Assembly: GCA_026710655.1 (NCBI GenBank)
Contig: JAPOQN010000035.1
Coordinates: 1-64,000, forward strand
Length of the DNA stretch: 64,000 nt
Reading direction: 5' to 3'
Origin: Chloroflexota bacterium
GTDB taxonomy: Bacteria > Chloroflexota > Dehalococcoidia > Tepidiformales > Tepidiformaceae
Position numbers and translations under genes: made by a program. Positions 40,106 to 47,851 of the stretch are shown here, piece by piece (the first letter of the stretch is position 1; every line of letters begins with the position of its first letter). The notes below the pieces were generated by a model. It saw only the letters and a program-made list of their open reading frames with translations. It was not told where the DNA came from and searched no databases.

Positions 40106-42075
40106 CCCAACGGGTCCGTGTCGGGCAGGTGGATGGGGTTCCCTTCGCGCAGGCGCCGGTAGCGTCCCAGCGCCCAGAGGGGCCAGTAGTTGCAGTACAG
40201 GTGGTACTTGAGCATGAAGTCCCGCGGGAACCCCGTCCCCGTGAAGTGTGGCTCGATCCACTCGCCGTCGGCTGTCTGCGTGCGCACCAGGTAATCGATG
40301 CCGCGCACCGTGGCGGGATGGTCGGGCGGCTCCAGCGCCAGCAGGGCGAGCAGCGCCCAGGCCGTCTGCGAGGCCGTGCTCGGTCCCTGGCCCCGCAGCG
40401 AGGGATCCTCGTAGGTGGCGCAGCTCTCGCCCCAGCCACCGTCGGGCTGCTGGTGGTGTTCGAGCCAGCGCACGGCTCGCCGCAGGCGCGGGTCCGCGGG
40501 GTCGACCCCCGCGGTGATGAGCGCCGGGACGGCCGCCCCGAGCCCGTACAGGTAGTTCACCCCCCAGCGGCCCCACCAGGAGCCGTCCGGTTCCTGCGTG
40601 TCCCACAGGTAGTCGAGCGCGCGCTGGATCATCTCGTCGTCGGCGGGCGTGCCGTCGAGCGCGAACGCCTCCACGATGTGCGCCGTCACGTCCTCGGTGG
40701 GAGGGTCGAAAGTCGCCCCGAAGTCGGCGAAGGGAATGCGCGAGACGAACTCGTCGTTGTTGTCGCGGTCGAAGGCGCCCCAGCCCCCGTTCGTCGACTG
40801 CATCGCTCGCAGCCAGACCTTCGAGCGGTGGAAGGGGCCGTCCTTCCCCCGCAGGTCGAGCAGGCGCAGGGCGATGAGCACCTCCGCCGTGTCGTCCGTG
40901 TCCGGGTAGAGCTCGTTCGAGAACTCGAAGGGGAAGCCCCCGGGCTCGATGCCGGGCACCGTCAGGGCCCAGTCGCCCAGGCTCTGGACCTCGTGCGCGA
41001 GCATCCAGCGGCCTCCTTGCACCAGCGCTTCGTCGTCGGCGGGCACGCCTGCCTCGCGCAGGCCCGTGATCGCCAGCGCCGTATCCCACACGGGCGAGAG
41101 GCAGGGCTGCACGGAGAACGTGTCGCCCCGCCGCAGGGCGAAGTCGCCGAGGAAGCCGTTGAGCCCCTTCTTCATGACGGGGTCGTCCATCGAGTAGCCG
41201 TGCGCCTTGAGTGCGATGAGCGAGTAGACCGACGGCGGCTGGATGACGCCCCACGTCCCGTCCGCCTCCTGGTGCTCGATGATCCAGCGCTCGCACTCCT
41301 GCAGCGCGAACTTCCGCAGCGGCTTCCATGGCAGGCGCTCGTGCGCGTGCAGCACCTTGTCGACCGCGAGGAAGGCGTTGCGCCAGGTAAACGGCCAGCG
41401 GTCCCGCTTGAGCGGGATGGAGCGCCGGTCGGCGGGATCGAGATAGAGCTCATCGACGTGGGCGTAGGCGGGGATGGAGACGACGGGGCGGTAGGCCCAC
41501 ACCACCAGGATGGCCACGATCGTGGCCCGCGCCCATGAGGCGAACATGTAGATGTTCAGCGGCGAGGAGATTGGCATCAGGATCGACTCCGGCGGCATTG
41601 CCGGCAGCGCCGACCACTCGAACTGGCCGAAGAGCGAGAGCCACAGTTTCGTGAAGATGCGCGTCGCCGCCACGCCACCCTTGGAGCGGATGAATTCGCG
41701 CGCCCGCTTCATCTCCTCGCGCTCGGGGTCGACGCCCGCGAGCTTCAGGGCGAAGTACGCCTCGGTGCTGATGCTGACATCGCCGGGACCGCCCCAGTAG
41801 ACCGGCCACGAGCCGTCTTCGCACTGGAGCCCCAGCAGGTAGCGGACGATGCCGCCCTCCCGTTCCGGCTCGGTCGTGCCCAGGAAGCGCTCGAGCAGCA
41901 GGTGCTCGGCCGCCATCGTCGCGTTCGACTCCAGCTCGGCCCACCAGTAGCCGTCCTCCGCCTGCAGCGAGAGGAGGTGCTTGACGCTGCGGTCGATGCA
42001 GCCGTCGAGGCTGGCGCCGCCGCTGTTGGCGGTGCTGGTCGCGGCGTCCCGCTGGGTGGAGCTCGGAGCCGTCAC
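40102..42075 (-). CDS. shc: Squalene-hopene cyclase
   Basis: 657 residues, normal for bacterial SHC, a membrane-associated class II cyclase turning squalene into hopene/hopanol. The protonating DXDD motif is D392-T-D394-D395. Several QW repeats are visible (for example EDGYWWAELESN, EDGSWPVYWGG, TNGGWGAFDRD, PDGSWWGRWG, PDGGWGESCATY). The GTG start overlaps the ispH stop (GTGA). The stop overlaps hpnC. Confidence 0.97.
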   Translation of the reverse strand: MTAPSSTQRDAATSTANSGGASLDGCIDRSVKHLLSLQAEDGYWWAELESNATMAAEHLLLERFLGTTEPEREGGIVRYLLGLQCEDGSWPVYWGGPGDVSISTEAYFALKLAGVDPEREEMKRAREFIRSKGGVAATRIFTKLWLSLFGQFEWSALPAMPPESILMPISSPLNIYMFASWARATIVAILVVWAYRPVVSIPAYAHVDELYLDPADRRSIPLKRDRWPFTWRNAFLAVDKVLHAHERLPWKPLRKFALQECERWIIEHQEADGTWGVIQPPSVYSLIALKAHGYSMDDPVMKKGLNGFLGDFALRRGDTFSVQPCLSPVWDTALAITGLREAGVPADDEALVQGGRWMLAHEVQSLGDWALTVPGIEPGGFPFEFSNELYPDTDDTAEVLIALRLLDLRGKDGPFHRSKVWLRAMQSTNGGWGAFDRDNNDEFVSRIPFADFGATFDPPTEDVTAHIVEAFALDGTPADDEMIQRALDYLWDTQEPDGSWWGRWGVNYLYGLGAAVPALITAGVDPADPRLRRAVRWLEHHQQPDGGWGESCATYEDPSLRGQGPSTASQTAWALLALLALEPPDHPATVRGIDYLVRTQTADGEWIEPHFTGTGFPRDFMLKYHLYCNYWPLWALGRYRRLREGNPIHLPDTDPLG

Positions 42076-43004
42076 GCAGCCCCCACCAGCGCCACGAGTT
42101 GCTCCTCCACCTCGTCGATCGAGCGGTCGGGCGTGGAGGCGCCGGCCGTCAGCCCGATGCGATCGGCGCCTTCGAACCACGCGAGCTCCAGCTCGTGCGC
42201 GCTTTCGACGTGGTAGGTCCGGGCGCCCTCGTTTTCGCACACCTGGCGCAGGTGGCGCGTGTTGGCGCTCTTCTTTCCGCCCACGACCACCATCACGTCG
42301 ACCTGGTGGGCCAGTTCGGCCGCAGCCGCCTGCTGGCCGGTGGTGGCGTGGCAGAGGGTGTTCACCACGTGCATCTCGAAGTTCGCTTCGCGCTGCAGCA
42401 GCATCAGGTTGCCGACGAACTGGGCGAAGTCATCGATCTTGTGCGTCGTCTGCGCCATCACCCCGATCTTGTTGGGGAAGCCGCCCGGGAAGGTGTCGAT
42501 CACCTCGCGCAGGTGCTCGATGTCGGCGTGCTCGACGACGGTCACGCCGGAGCGCCCCTCCTCGTCGACCGCCCAGCCGATGATGCCCCGCACCTCCTTG
42601 TGGCCGGGGTCGCCGAAGATGAGGGCGTGCCAGTTGTCGCGCACGAATTTCTGCGCGTAGCGCTGCGCCCGCGTCACCACGGGGCAGGTCGTGTCGATGA
42701 TGTTGAGCCCTGCGTCTTCGAGGTCGTGCAACACGCGCTCGCCGACGCCGTGAGCGGTGATGGCGATGCGGCCCTGCCCCACCCGGTCCGCCGTGATCGC
42801 GCCGAAGTCGCCGTCCACGTCGTCCGGACCGGGGAGCTGGTGCACGCCCGTCCGCTCGAGCTGCTCGACGACGTGCGGGTTGTGCACGATCTCGCCGGCG
42901 CTCGCGATGGGATTCTCCGGCGTCGCTTCGTCCTCCATGATCTGGACGGCGCGCCGCACTCCCATGCAAAAGCCCATTTCGCTCGCTCGGATGATCTCGG
43001 TCAT
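42072..43004 (-). CDS. ispH: IspH, 4-hydroxy-3-methylbut-2-enyl diphosphate reductase
   Basis: 310-residue [4Fe-4S] enzyme, last step of the MEP pathway, making IPP and DMAPP. The three cluster cysteines are C13 (GFCMGVRRAV), C107 (TTCPVV) and C218 (TLCHATT). The AHGVGER, NTRHLRQVCE and GLTAGASTPD motifs are intact. It is the first gene of the hopanoid operon, with GGAGG upstream of the ATG. Its place couples isoprenoid precursor supply to squalene and hopanoid production. Confidence 0.96.
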   Translation of the reverse strand: MTEIIRASEMGFCMGVRRAVQIMEDEATPENPIASAGEIVHNPHVVEQLERTGVHQLPGPDDVDGDFGAITADRVGQGRIAITAHGVGERVLHDLEDAGLNIIDTTCPVVTRAQRYAQKFVRDNWHALIFGDPGHKEVRGIIGWAVDEEGRSGVTVVEHADIEHLREVIDTFPGGFPNKIGVMAQTTHKIDDFAQFVGNLMLLQREANFEMHVVNTLCHATTGQQAAAAELAHQVDVMVVVGGKKSANTRHLRQVCENEGARTYHVESAHELELAWFEGADRIGLTAGASTPDRSIDEVEEQLVALVGAA

Positions 43005-43034
43005 CCCTGACCTCCCTCGACCGGGTGTGCGAAA

Positions 43035-43053
43035 GTAAAGTACCGGTAAAGTA
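43035..43053 (-). promoter_or_regulatory. Promoter region of the hopanoid operon with a direct repeat
   Basis: On the plus strand GTAAAGTA occurs twice (43035-43042 and 43046-43053), 11 nt apart, one helical turn. On the minus strand the two copies read TACTTTAC and include TATACT, a good -10. The repeat may be a regulator site or just a duplicated -10 region. Confidence 0.5.
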
Positions 43054-43081
43054 TAAGGCAACCCCCTTGGTCGTGAGGCGG

Positions 43082-43396
43082 CTACCGGAGCTTCACTGCC
43101 GTGCCGTAGACCAGTATCTCCGCCGCTCCCTGCATCACCTCGGCCGTGGACAGCCGCAACGCCACGATCGCGTCCGCTCCCACCGCCTCAGCTTCGGCTT
43201 CGATCTGCGCCAGCGCCTGCTCGCGAGACTCGATCAGGAGCTGCCGGTAGGCGCCGATCTCCCCGCCCGTGATGTTCTTCAATCCCGCGAGGATGTCCCG
43301 CCCGATGTTTCGCGCCCGCACCGAATTCGCCGTCACGAGCCCAAGCGTCTCCGCGATCTCGCGCCCGGGCACGGAGTCCGACGTCGTCATCAGCAT
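43082..43396 (-). CDS. YbjQ/UPF0145 family protein
   Basis: 104 residues matching the YbjQ (DUF74) family, pentameric beta-rich proteins of unknown function. Seen: SVPGREIAETLGLVTANSVR, the NIGRDILAGLKNITGGEIGA block, and a C-terminal AIVALRLSTAEVMQGAAEIL strand pair ending in a VYGTAV strand. The start is preceded by GGGAGG and a TATCAT about 46 nt upstream. An ATG two codons in is equally possible. Confidence 0.88.
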   Translation of the reverse strand: MLMTTSDSVPGREIAETLGLVTANSVRARNIGRDILAGLKNITGGEIGAYRQLLIESREQALAQIEAEAEAVGADAIVALRLSTAEVMQGAAEILVYGTAVKLR

Positions 43397-43469
43397 GTGC
43401 GCCTCCCGGCGGCCTGCGCCGCCGCCACACCGATGATACGGGAGCGGCGATTCCCGGCTGCGCGCCCGC

Positions 43470-44021
43470 TCACCTGCCGGACCCAACTTCGTCTAACTCG
43501 ATGTCATCCAGCAGGTCGACGCTCTCCCTAAACAGGTCGACCGCGTCGTGGAACTGGTCGGGAAGGATCGCGAGGACGACCGGGGCCCCGTCGAGCAGCC
43601 CTGTCGCGATGGGGGAGTCGTCGATGTGTGTGCGCATGTCCGGCTCCGGGAAATTGACGAGCGCGACCAGCAGCACCTGGCAGAGCAGGGCCCCCTGCAG
43701 GAAGCCGAAGGCCGCCCCCGCGACCCGGTCTGCGCCCCCGAGGTTGAGCACGTCGACGCTCCGTCGCAGCAGGTACCCGATCAGCTGCCCCGCCACGATC
43801 ACGCCGATGAGGATGGCCAGGAACGAGACCAGCGCCGAGGCCAGGCTGTTGTCGATGATGGGCTCGACCTTGGGGACCATGTCGTCGTAGAAGACGCCCG
43901 CCACGGGCACGGCCAGGATCAGCGCCGCCAGCCCCACCAGCTCCCGCAGGAATCCGCTGCGGAAGGCCCGCCACGTGAGCAGCGCCACGATCACGATGAT
44001 GACCAGGGAGACCCAGTTCAC
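43470..44021 (-). CDS. CvpA-like membrane protein
   Basis: 183 residues. Four hydrophobic helices are visible (about 3-20, 28-48, 63-85, 100-122), with the RSGFLRELVGLAALILAV segment and a conserved G-x-x-x-G-x-x-x-G loop region (LNLGGADRVAGAAFGFLQG) typical of CvpA/colicin V production proteins. An acidic tail follows. The family is linked to envelope homeostasis but its activity is unknown. The GTG start lies 8 nt after TAGCAT. Confidence 0.85.
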   Translation of the reverse strand: MNWVSLVIIVIVALLTWRAFRSGFLRELVGLAALILAVPVAGVFYDDMVPKVEPIIDNSLASALVSFLAILIGVIVAGQLIGYLLRRSVDVLNLGGADRVAGAAFGFLQGALLCQVLLVALVNFPEPDMRTHIDDSPIATGLLDGAPVVLAILPDQFHDAVDLFRESVDLLDDIELDEVGSGR

Positions 44022-44029
44022 GTAAATCC

Positions 44030-44035
44030 ATGCTA
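44030..44035 (-). promoter_or_regulatory. Putative -10 element of cvpA
   Basis: TAGCAT on the minus strand lies 8 nt before the GTG at 44021. Confidence 0.4.
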
Positions 44036-44083
44036 CGGCAGGCCCATCTACTGAGAATGGAAGGTTCCTTACCCGGCCCTTCG

Positions 44084-44089
44084 TACAAT
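44084..44089 (+). promoter_or_regulatory. Putative -10 element of the Trm112-like gene
   Basis: TACAAT lies 6 nt before the ATG at 44096. The intervening bases are GGGGGC, too close to act as a ribosome site. Confidence 0.5.
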
Positions 44090-44095
44090 GGGGGC

Positions 44096-44281
44096 ATGCG
44101 CCCCGACCTGATGGACCTGCTCGCGTGCCCGCTCTGCAAGGGTGAGCTCACCCTGACCGTGGTGGATGAGGATGGCGGCGAAATCCAGAGCGGCGCGCTC
44201 GATTGCGCCGCCTGCGACGAGACTTACCCCATCGAAGAGGGCATCCCCAACCTCCTGCCCCCGGAGCTGCGCGAGGCATGA
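44096..44281 (+). CDS. Trm112-like zinc-binding protein
   Basis: 61 residues. LLACPLCKGELTL and LDCAACDETYPIEEGIPNLL give the two C-x2-C pairs and the ending of the Trm112/YcaR family, which often activates methyltransferases. Full length for the family. Its stop overlaps the start of the small membrane protein gene (ATGA). Confidence 0.9.
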   Translation: MRPDLMDLLACPLCKGELTLTVVDEDGGEIQSGALDCAACDETYPIEEGIPNLLPPELREA

Positions 44282-44520
44282 ACGCCGCCGAACCCCCGCC
44301 CCCGTCCTCGGAGGGCCTCCACTGGACGCACGTCGTGAACGGCGGCGGGCTCGTGCTGCTGGCGGCCCTGGCCGTCGCGGCAGCGCGCGCCACCCTGCGT
44401 GCGAGCTGGCTGCTGGCGCCCGTCGCCCTCGTCTTCCTCGCGATCGCCGCCCTGGCCGGGTGGGGCGCCGCCGTCCAGCTCTCGGGCGGCGTCGAGATGG
44501 ACGACCACCCCTGGGTCTGA
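44278..44520 (+). CDS. Small two-helix membrane protein
   Basis: 80 residues with two hydrophobic helices (about 21-41 and 44-66), an N-terminal proline/serine region (NAAEPPPPSSEG) and an acidic end (EMDDHPWV). Not a recognised family. Translationally coupled to the Trm112-like gene. It ends 13 nt before the convergent folK stop. Confidence 0.65.
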   Translation: MNAAEPPPPSSEGLHWTHVVNGGGLVLLAALAVAAARATLRASWLLAPVALVFLAIAALAGWGAAVQLSGGVEMDDHPWV

Positions 44521-44533
44521 TGCCTCCCGCCCG

Positions 44534-45028
44534 CTAGCTGCCGGGCCGCAGACGCACGCCCAGCCGCTCGTGCCCGCTCGTGTCGAGGCCCGCGAGGAGT
44601 TCGGCCGCGCTCCGCCCCAGGACCGGCAGCGGCCCCTCCGTAACTTCGCTCAGGGGGAGCAGCACGAACGCGCGCTCCGCGATCCGCGGATGGGGAACCG
44701 TCAGCGTTTCGGTCGCGACCTTCTGCTCGCCACAGAACAGCACGTCGATGTCGATGGGGCGGGGTCGCCAGTGGCCCGTGGGGCGCCGCCCCAGCAGGCG
44801 CTCGACCTCCTTCGCCGCCGCCAGCACCTCCTCCGGAGACAGCCCCGTCTCGACCGCGACCGCCGCGTTCAGGTAGCGGGGCTGGTCGGCCGGCACGGGC
44901 GGTGTCTCCCACACCGACGACACGCGCGTGACCGCGGCTCCCCGCTCGCCGAGCAGGTCGAGCGCCGCCCGCAGGTTTGCGATGCGGTCGCCGAGGTTCG
45001 AGCCGAGCGCCAGGATCGCTTCGCTCAC
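44534..45028 (-). CDS. folK: FolK, HPPK (6-hydroxymethyl-dihydropterin pyrophosphokinase)
   Basis: 164 residues. It transfers pyrophosphate from ATP to 6-hydroxymethyl-dihydropterin in folate synthesis. Family motifs: EAILALGSNLGDRIANLR, SSVWETPPVPADQPRYLNA, GHWRPRPIDIDVLF and VPHPRIAERAFVLLPL. The GTG at 45028 was chosen because it overlaps the folP stop (GTGA) and starts directly before the conserved block. Confidence 0.95.
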   Translation of the reverse strand: MSEAILALGSNLGDRIANLRAALDLLGERGAAVTRVSSVWETPPVPADQPRYLNAAVAVETGLSPEEVLAAAKEVERLLGRRPTGHWRPRPIDIDVLFCGEQKVATETLTVPHPRIAERAFVLLPLSEVTEGPLPVLGRSAAELLAGLDTSGHERLGVRLRPGS

Positions 45029-45840
45029 GGCGCCCGCCACCCGCCCCGGCTGATGGCGTCGGCCACCGCCGCCACTCTCCGCATCTCCTCCACGTCGTGA
45101 ACCCGCACGATGTCGACCCCCTTCGCGATCGCGATGGCGACGGATGCCGCCGTCCCTTCGAGCCGCTCCTCCACGGGCGCATCCAGCACCAGTCCAAGCG
45201 TCGACTTCCGCGAGGGCCCGAGGAGCAGGGGCTGCCCCGCTGCCGCCAGCTCATCCAGCCGCTGCACCAACTGTAGGTTCTCCTCCGGGGTCCAGCCGAA
45301 CCCGAAACCGGGGTCGAGGATGATGCGCTCGCGGGGGATGCCCGCCGTCTTGGCCAGGCGCAGGCTCTCCTGCCACCCCCCTAGGACGTTCGCGACAACG
45401 TCGCCGGATGGCCGCCCCCGCTGGTTGTGCATGGCGACCAGCGCTGCCCCCCGCGCGGCCACCACCCCCGCCATGCGCGCGTCCCACCGCAGCCCCTGGA
45501 TGTCGTTGACCATGTCGGCGCCCTCCTCGAGCGCCACGTCGGCCACCTCCGCGTGCTGTGTGTCGATCGAGATGGGAAGTTCGGTGGCGGCGCGGATGGC
45601 GGCGATGGCGGGCAGCGCCCTCGCTGCCTCCTCCGCCGGCGTCACCGGGACCGCATCCGGCCGCGTCGACTCCGCCCCCACATCGATGATGTCCGCGCCC
45701 GCCTCCGCGAACCCGCGCGCGAGCGCGGCCGCTGCCCGGGCGTCCGTCCCCAGCCCATCCCCGCTAAAGGAGTCGGGGGTGACGTTCACGATCGCCATCA
45801 GGTAGGTGCGGGCGCCCCACTCGAAGGTCCGCCCCCGCAC
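45025..45840 (-). CDS. folP: FolP, dihydropteroate synthase
   Basis: 271-residue TIM-barrel enzyme that joins p-aminobenzoate to the pterin diphosphate. Signature motifs: MAIVNVTPDSFS, IIDVGAESTRP, SIDTQHAEVA, NDIQG, ILDPGFGFGWTPEENL, LLLGPSRKS and RVHDVEEM. GTG start. FolK follows with an overlap, so both folate enzymes are made together. Confidence 0.95.
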   Translation of the reverse strand: MRGRTFEWGARTYLMAIVNVTPDSFSGDGLGTDARAAAALARGFAEAGADIIDVGAESTRPDAVPVTPAEEAARALPAIAAIRAATELPISIDTQHAEVADVALEEGADMVNDIQGLRWDARMAGVVAARGAALVAMHNQRGRPSGDVVANVLGGWQESLRLAKTAGIPRERIILDPGFGFGWTPEENLQLVQRLDELAAAGQPLLLGPSRKSTLGLVLDAPVEERLEGTAASVAIAIAKGVDIVRVHDVEEMRRVAAVADAISRGGWRAP

Positions 45841-45904
45841 CGTGAGCGCGGGCGCCGGGTAGGAGCGGCCAGTGGGGTGGGTGGAGGTGGGGATGGGGGC
45901 CCTC

Positions 45905-46324
45905 CTACGGCTCGAGCGTGTACTCCTGCTCCGTGGCCGCCTCGCCCTCGATGTGGAAGACGCGCACGTCCGGGCGCTCGCGGTTCGCGATGCTCACGAC
46001 GATGTGCACGTAGGGCGGCCCGAAGAAGGTGCTCATCATGCGGATGTCCGTTGGGCTGGGGCGGGCGGGACTGCCCGTGTGCGAGTGGTAGAACCCCGCC
46101 AGCGAGTCGCCCGCCGCGTCCAGCGCCTCCTCGATGCGGCGCTGCTCACGGAAGTCGATGCTGAAGCGGTAGGGGCTCGCCTCCGCGTTCTCCGCCCGGT
46201 GAAGCGTCGTCGCCTTGCCCTCGCTCGCCCCGATGATGCCGCAGCATTCGTTCGGCGCATCTTCGAGCGCGTGCGCGATCATCTGGTCGAGGTGTTCCTG
46301 GCGAAGCGTGATGACGGGAGCCAT
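45905..46324 (-). CDS. JAMM/M67 metallopeptidase
   Basis: 139-residue JAB/MPN-type isopeptidase. The zinc site is complete: E26 (NECCGIIG) and H80-x-H82-x7-S90-x2-D93 (HSHTGSPARPSPTD). Bacterial members of this size process MoaD/ThiS-like sulfur carriers, removing residues after the di-glycine. A candidate carrier is at 9283, 36 kb away, already ending in GG. The ATG lies 6 nt after TAGACT. It is transcribed towards folP. Confidence 0.92.
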   Translation of the reverse strand: MAPVITLRQEHLDQMIAHALEDAPNECCGIIGASEGKATTLHRAENAEASPYRFSIDFREQRRIEEALDAAGDSLAGFYHSHTGSPARPSPTDIRMMSTFFGPPYVHIVVSIANRERPDVRVFHIEGEAATEQEYTLEP

Positions 46325-46330
46325 TGCTTC

Positions 46331-46336
46331 AGTCTA
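46331..46336 (-). promoter_or_regulatory. Putative -10 element of the JAMM peptidase gene
   Basis: TAGACT on the minus strand lies exactly 6 nt before the ATG at 46324, the same hexamer and spacing as the phosphoesterase gene at 5172. Confidence 0.5.
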
Positions 46337-46362
46337 CCGCCGCCCGCCGTTCGCTCCCGCCG

Positions 46363-46848
46363 CTACTGCCCGTACCCCTCCGCCCGCAGCCGCCGCCACA
46401 CCTCCCCGCTGGCCGAGTACCGCTCCATCAGGTACGGGTAGACCGCCTTCACCCGGAACAGCGTCTCCATGCACTCCTGGGCGAGGTGCCGGTCGAGCAC
46501 CGTCGGGTGTGCGTCCGGCTCAACCACGTCGATCGCGAGCCCCTCCTCGTAGCCGCCCGGCGCGGCTGGCGCCCCCGCCGGCTGGTCCGCCAGGATGCCC
46601 GCCTCCGAGAGGGCGCCGATTGCCTCGCGCAGCCGCTCCCGGAACGCGACCGTGACCCGCTCCCCGGCCAGGTGGCGCTCGGCCTCGTCCTCCAGCAGGC
46701 CCAGCACGCGCGCCGTCACGTAATCGACGCGAAAGGCGTCGCTGCCGGCGGCACGGGCTGGGGGAAGCCCCACGCAGAGCACGCCCAGCAGTGCCCGCTC
46801 GATGTCGGCGAGGCTCTCGGGCGCGACCGTGGGGCGGGGTTCCGTCAT
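46363..46848 (-). CDS. Uncharacterised acidic protein
   Basis: 161 residues, mostly alpha-helical by composition, with no membrane segment and no recognised motif. Conserved-looking stretches are DIERALLGVLCVGLPPARA and LAQECMETLFRVKAVYPYLM. It is divergent from thrB and upstream of the JAMM peptidase on the same strand (38 nt apart), so co-transcription with that gene is possible. The ATG lies 8 nt after TACGAT. Confidence 0.6.
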   Translation of the reverse strand: MTEPRPTVAPESLADIERALLGVLCVGLPPARAAGSDAFRVDYVTARVLGLLEDEAERHLAGERVTVAFRERLREAIGALSEAGILADQPAGAPAAPGGYEEGLAIDVVEPDAHPTVLDRHLAQECMETLFRVKAVYPYLMERYSASGEVWRRLRAEGYGQ

Positions 46849-46856
46849 GCGCGGCG

Positions 46857-46862
46857 ATCGTA
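46857..46862 (-). promoter_or_regulatory. Putative -10 element of the acidic protein gene
   Basis: TACGAT on the minus strand lies 8 nt before the ATG at 46848. The divergent thrB has the same hexamer at 46898-46903 on the plus strand. Confidence 0.4.
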
Positions 46863-46897
46863 GCGCCCGGTCGGGTCGCGCGCTCGGAGGCAGGTGC

Positions 46898-46903
46898 TAC
46901 GAT
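46898..46903 (+). promoter_or_regulatory. Putative -10 element of thrB
   Basis: TACGAT, 28 nt before the ATG at 46932, with a GGAGGCGCAG ribosome site between. Confidence 0.4.
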
Positions 46904-46931
46904 CGATCGCCCTCGCGGAGGCGCAGCGCCC

Positions 46932-47837
46932 ATGGAAGGCACAGCTGTCACGGTTCGCGTACCCGCCACCAGCGCCAACATCGGCACTGGCTTCGACTGC
47001 CTTGGCCTCGCGCTCGACCTTTTCGCCTCCGTCACCGTGACCTTCAGCGAGGCCGAGCAGCTCCCCACGAACGATGTCGGCGAGAAGATGGTGCTCTCCG
47101 CCGCGCGCGCCGCTTACGAACGCATTGGACGCGCCAGCCCGGCCGGATTGACCGCGCGCTACACCGTCGCCATCCCCCTCGGCCGGGGCCTCGGCGCGAG
47201 CGCCGTCGCCCGCGTCGCCGGCGTCCTCGCCGTCAACGAGCGCGAGGGGCATCCCCTCGACGAGGACGCCTGCCTCGCCCTCGCCGCCGACCTTGAGGGC
47301 CATGTCGACAACGCCTGCCCGGCGCTCTTCGGGGGCGTGCAGGCCTGCGTCGCCACTGCCGACGGCTTCGCCCGCGTGCGCTGCCGCTACCCCAGCGACC
47401 AGCACATCGCCCTCCTCATCCCCGACCACTCGATGCCCACCAAGGAGGCCCGCCGCCTCCTCCCCGACAGCTACAGCCGCCAGGACGCCATCCACACGAG
47501 TAGCCGCCTCGGCCTCCTCGTCGCGGCCCTCGCCGCGGGCCGCACCGACTTGCTCGACGAGGCCACCCAGGACCGCTTCCACCAACGCCAGCGCTCCGTC
47601 CTCTTCCCCCCGCTCTACGATGTGTTCGAAGCGGCGAAGGGCGCCGGCGCGCACGCCGCCTGGCTCAGCGGGGCGGGCAGCAGCGTCGCCGCCTTCGCCC
47701 CCGAGGAGTCCAGCCGCGACATCGCCCGGGCCATGCTCGATACCCTCGAGGCAGCGGGTATGTCCGGCCGCACGCTCGTGACGCGCATCGCCCCGACCGG
47801 CGCCGAGGTGTCCCGCGTCGAAGTAGTCGAGGTCTAA
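46932..47837 (+). CDS. thrB: ThrB, homoserine kinase (GHMP family)
   Basis: 301 residues. It phosphorylates homoserine in threonine synthesis. The N-terminal VTVRVPATSANIGTGFDCLG, the ATP loop IPLGRGLGASAVARVAG (GHMP motif 2) and the C-terminal GAGAHAAWLSGAGSSVAAFA are intact. A GGAGG precedes the start. The upstream enzyme Asd is encoded at 23621; thrC is not in the window. Confidence 0.95.
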   Translation: MEGTAVTVRVPATSANIGTGFDCLGLALDLFASVTVTFSEAEQLPTNDVGEKMVLSAARAAYERIGRASPAGLTARYTVAIPLGRGLGASAVARVAGVLAVNEREGHPLDEDACLALAADLEGHVDNACPALFGGVQACVATADGFARVRCRYPSDQHIALLIPDHSMPTKEARRLLPDSYSRQDAIHTSSRLGLLVAALAAGRTDLLDEATQDRFHQRQRSVLFPPLYDVFEAAKGAGAHAAWLSGAGSSVAAFAPEESSRDIARAMLDTLEAAGMSGRTLVTRIAPTGAEVSRVEVVEV

Positions 47838-47851
47838 CGCCGGCTCCCGGA

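Noticed and set aside
44022-44095. A -35 element matching TTGACA upstream of the Trm112-like gene
   Set aside because: The six bases 17 nt before TACAAT are AAGGTT, which do not resemble a -35 hexamer.
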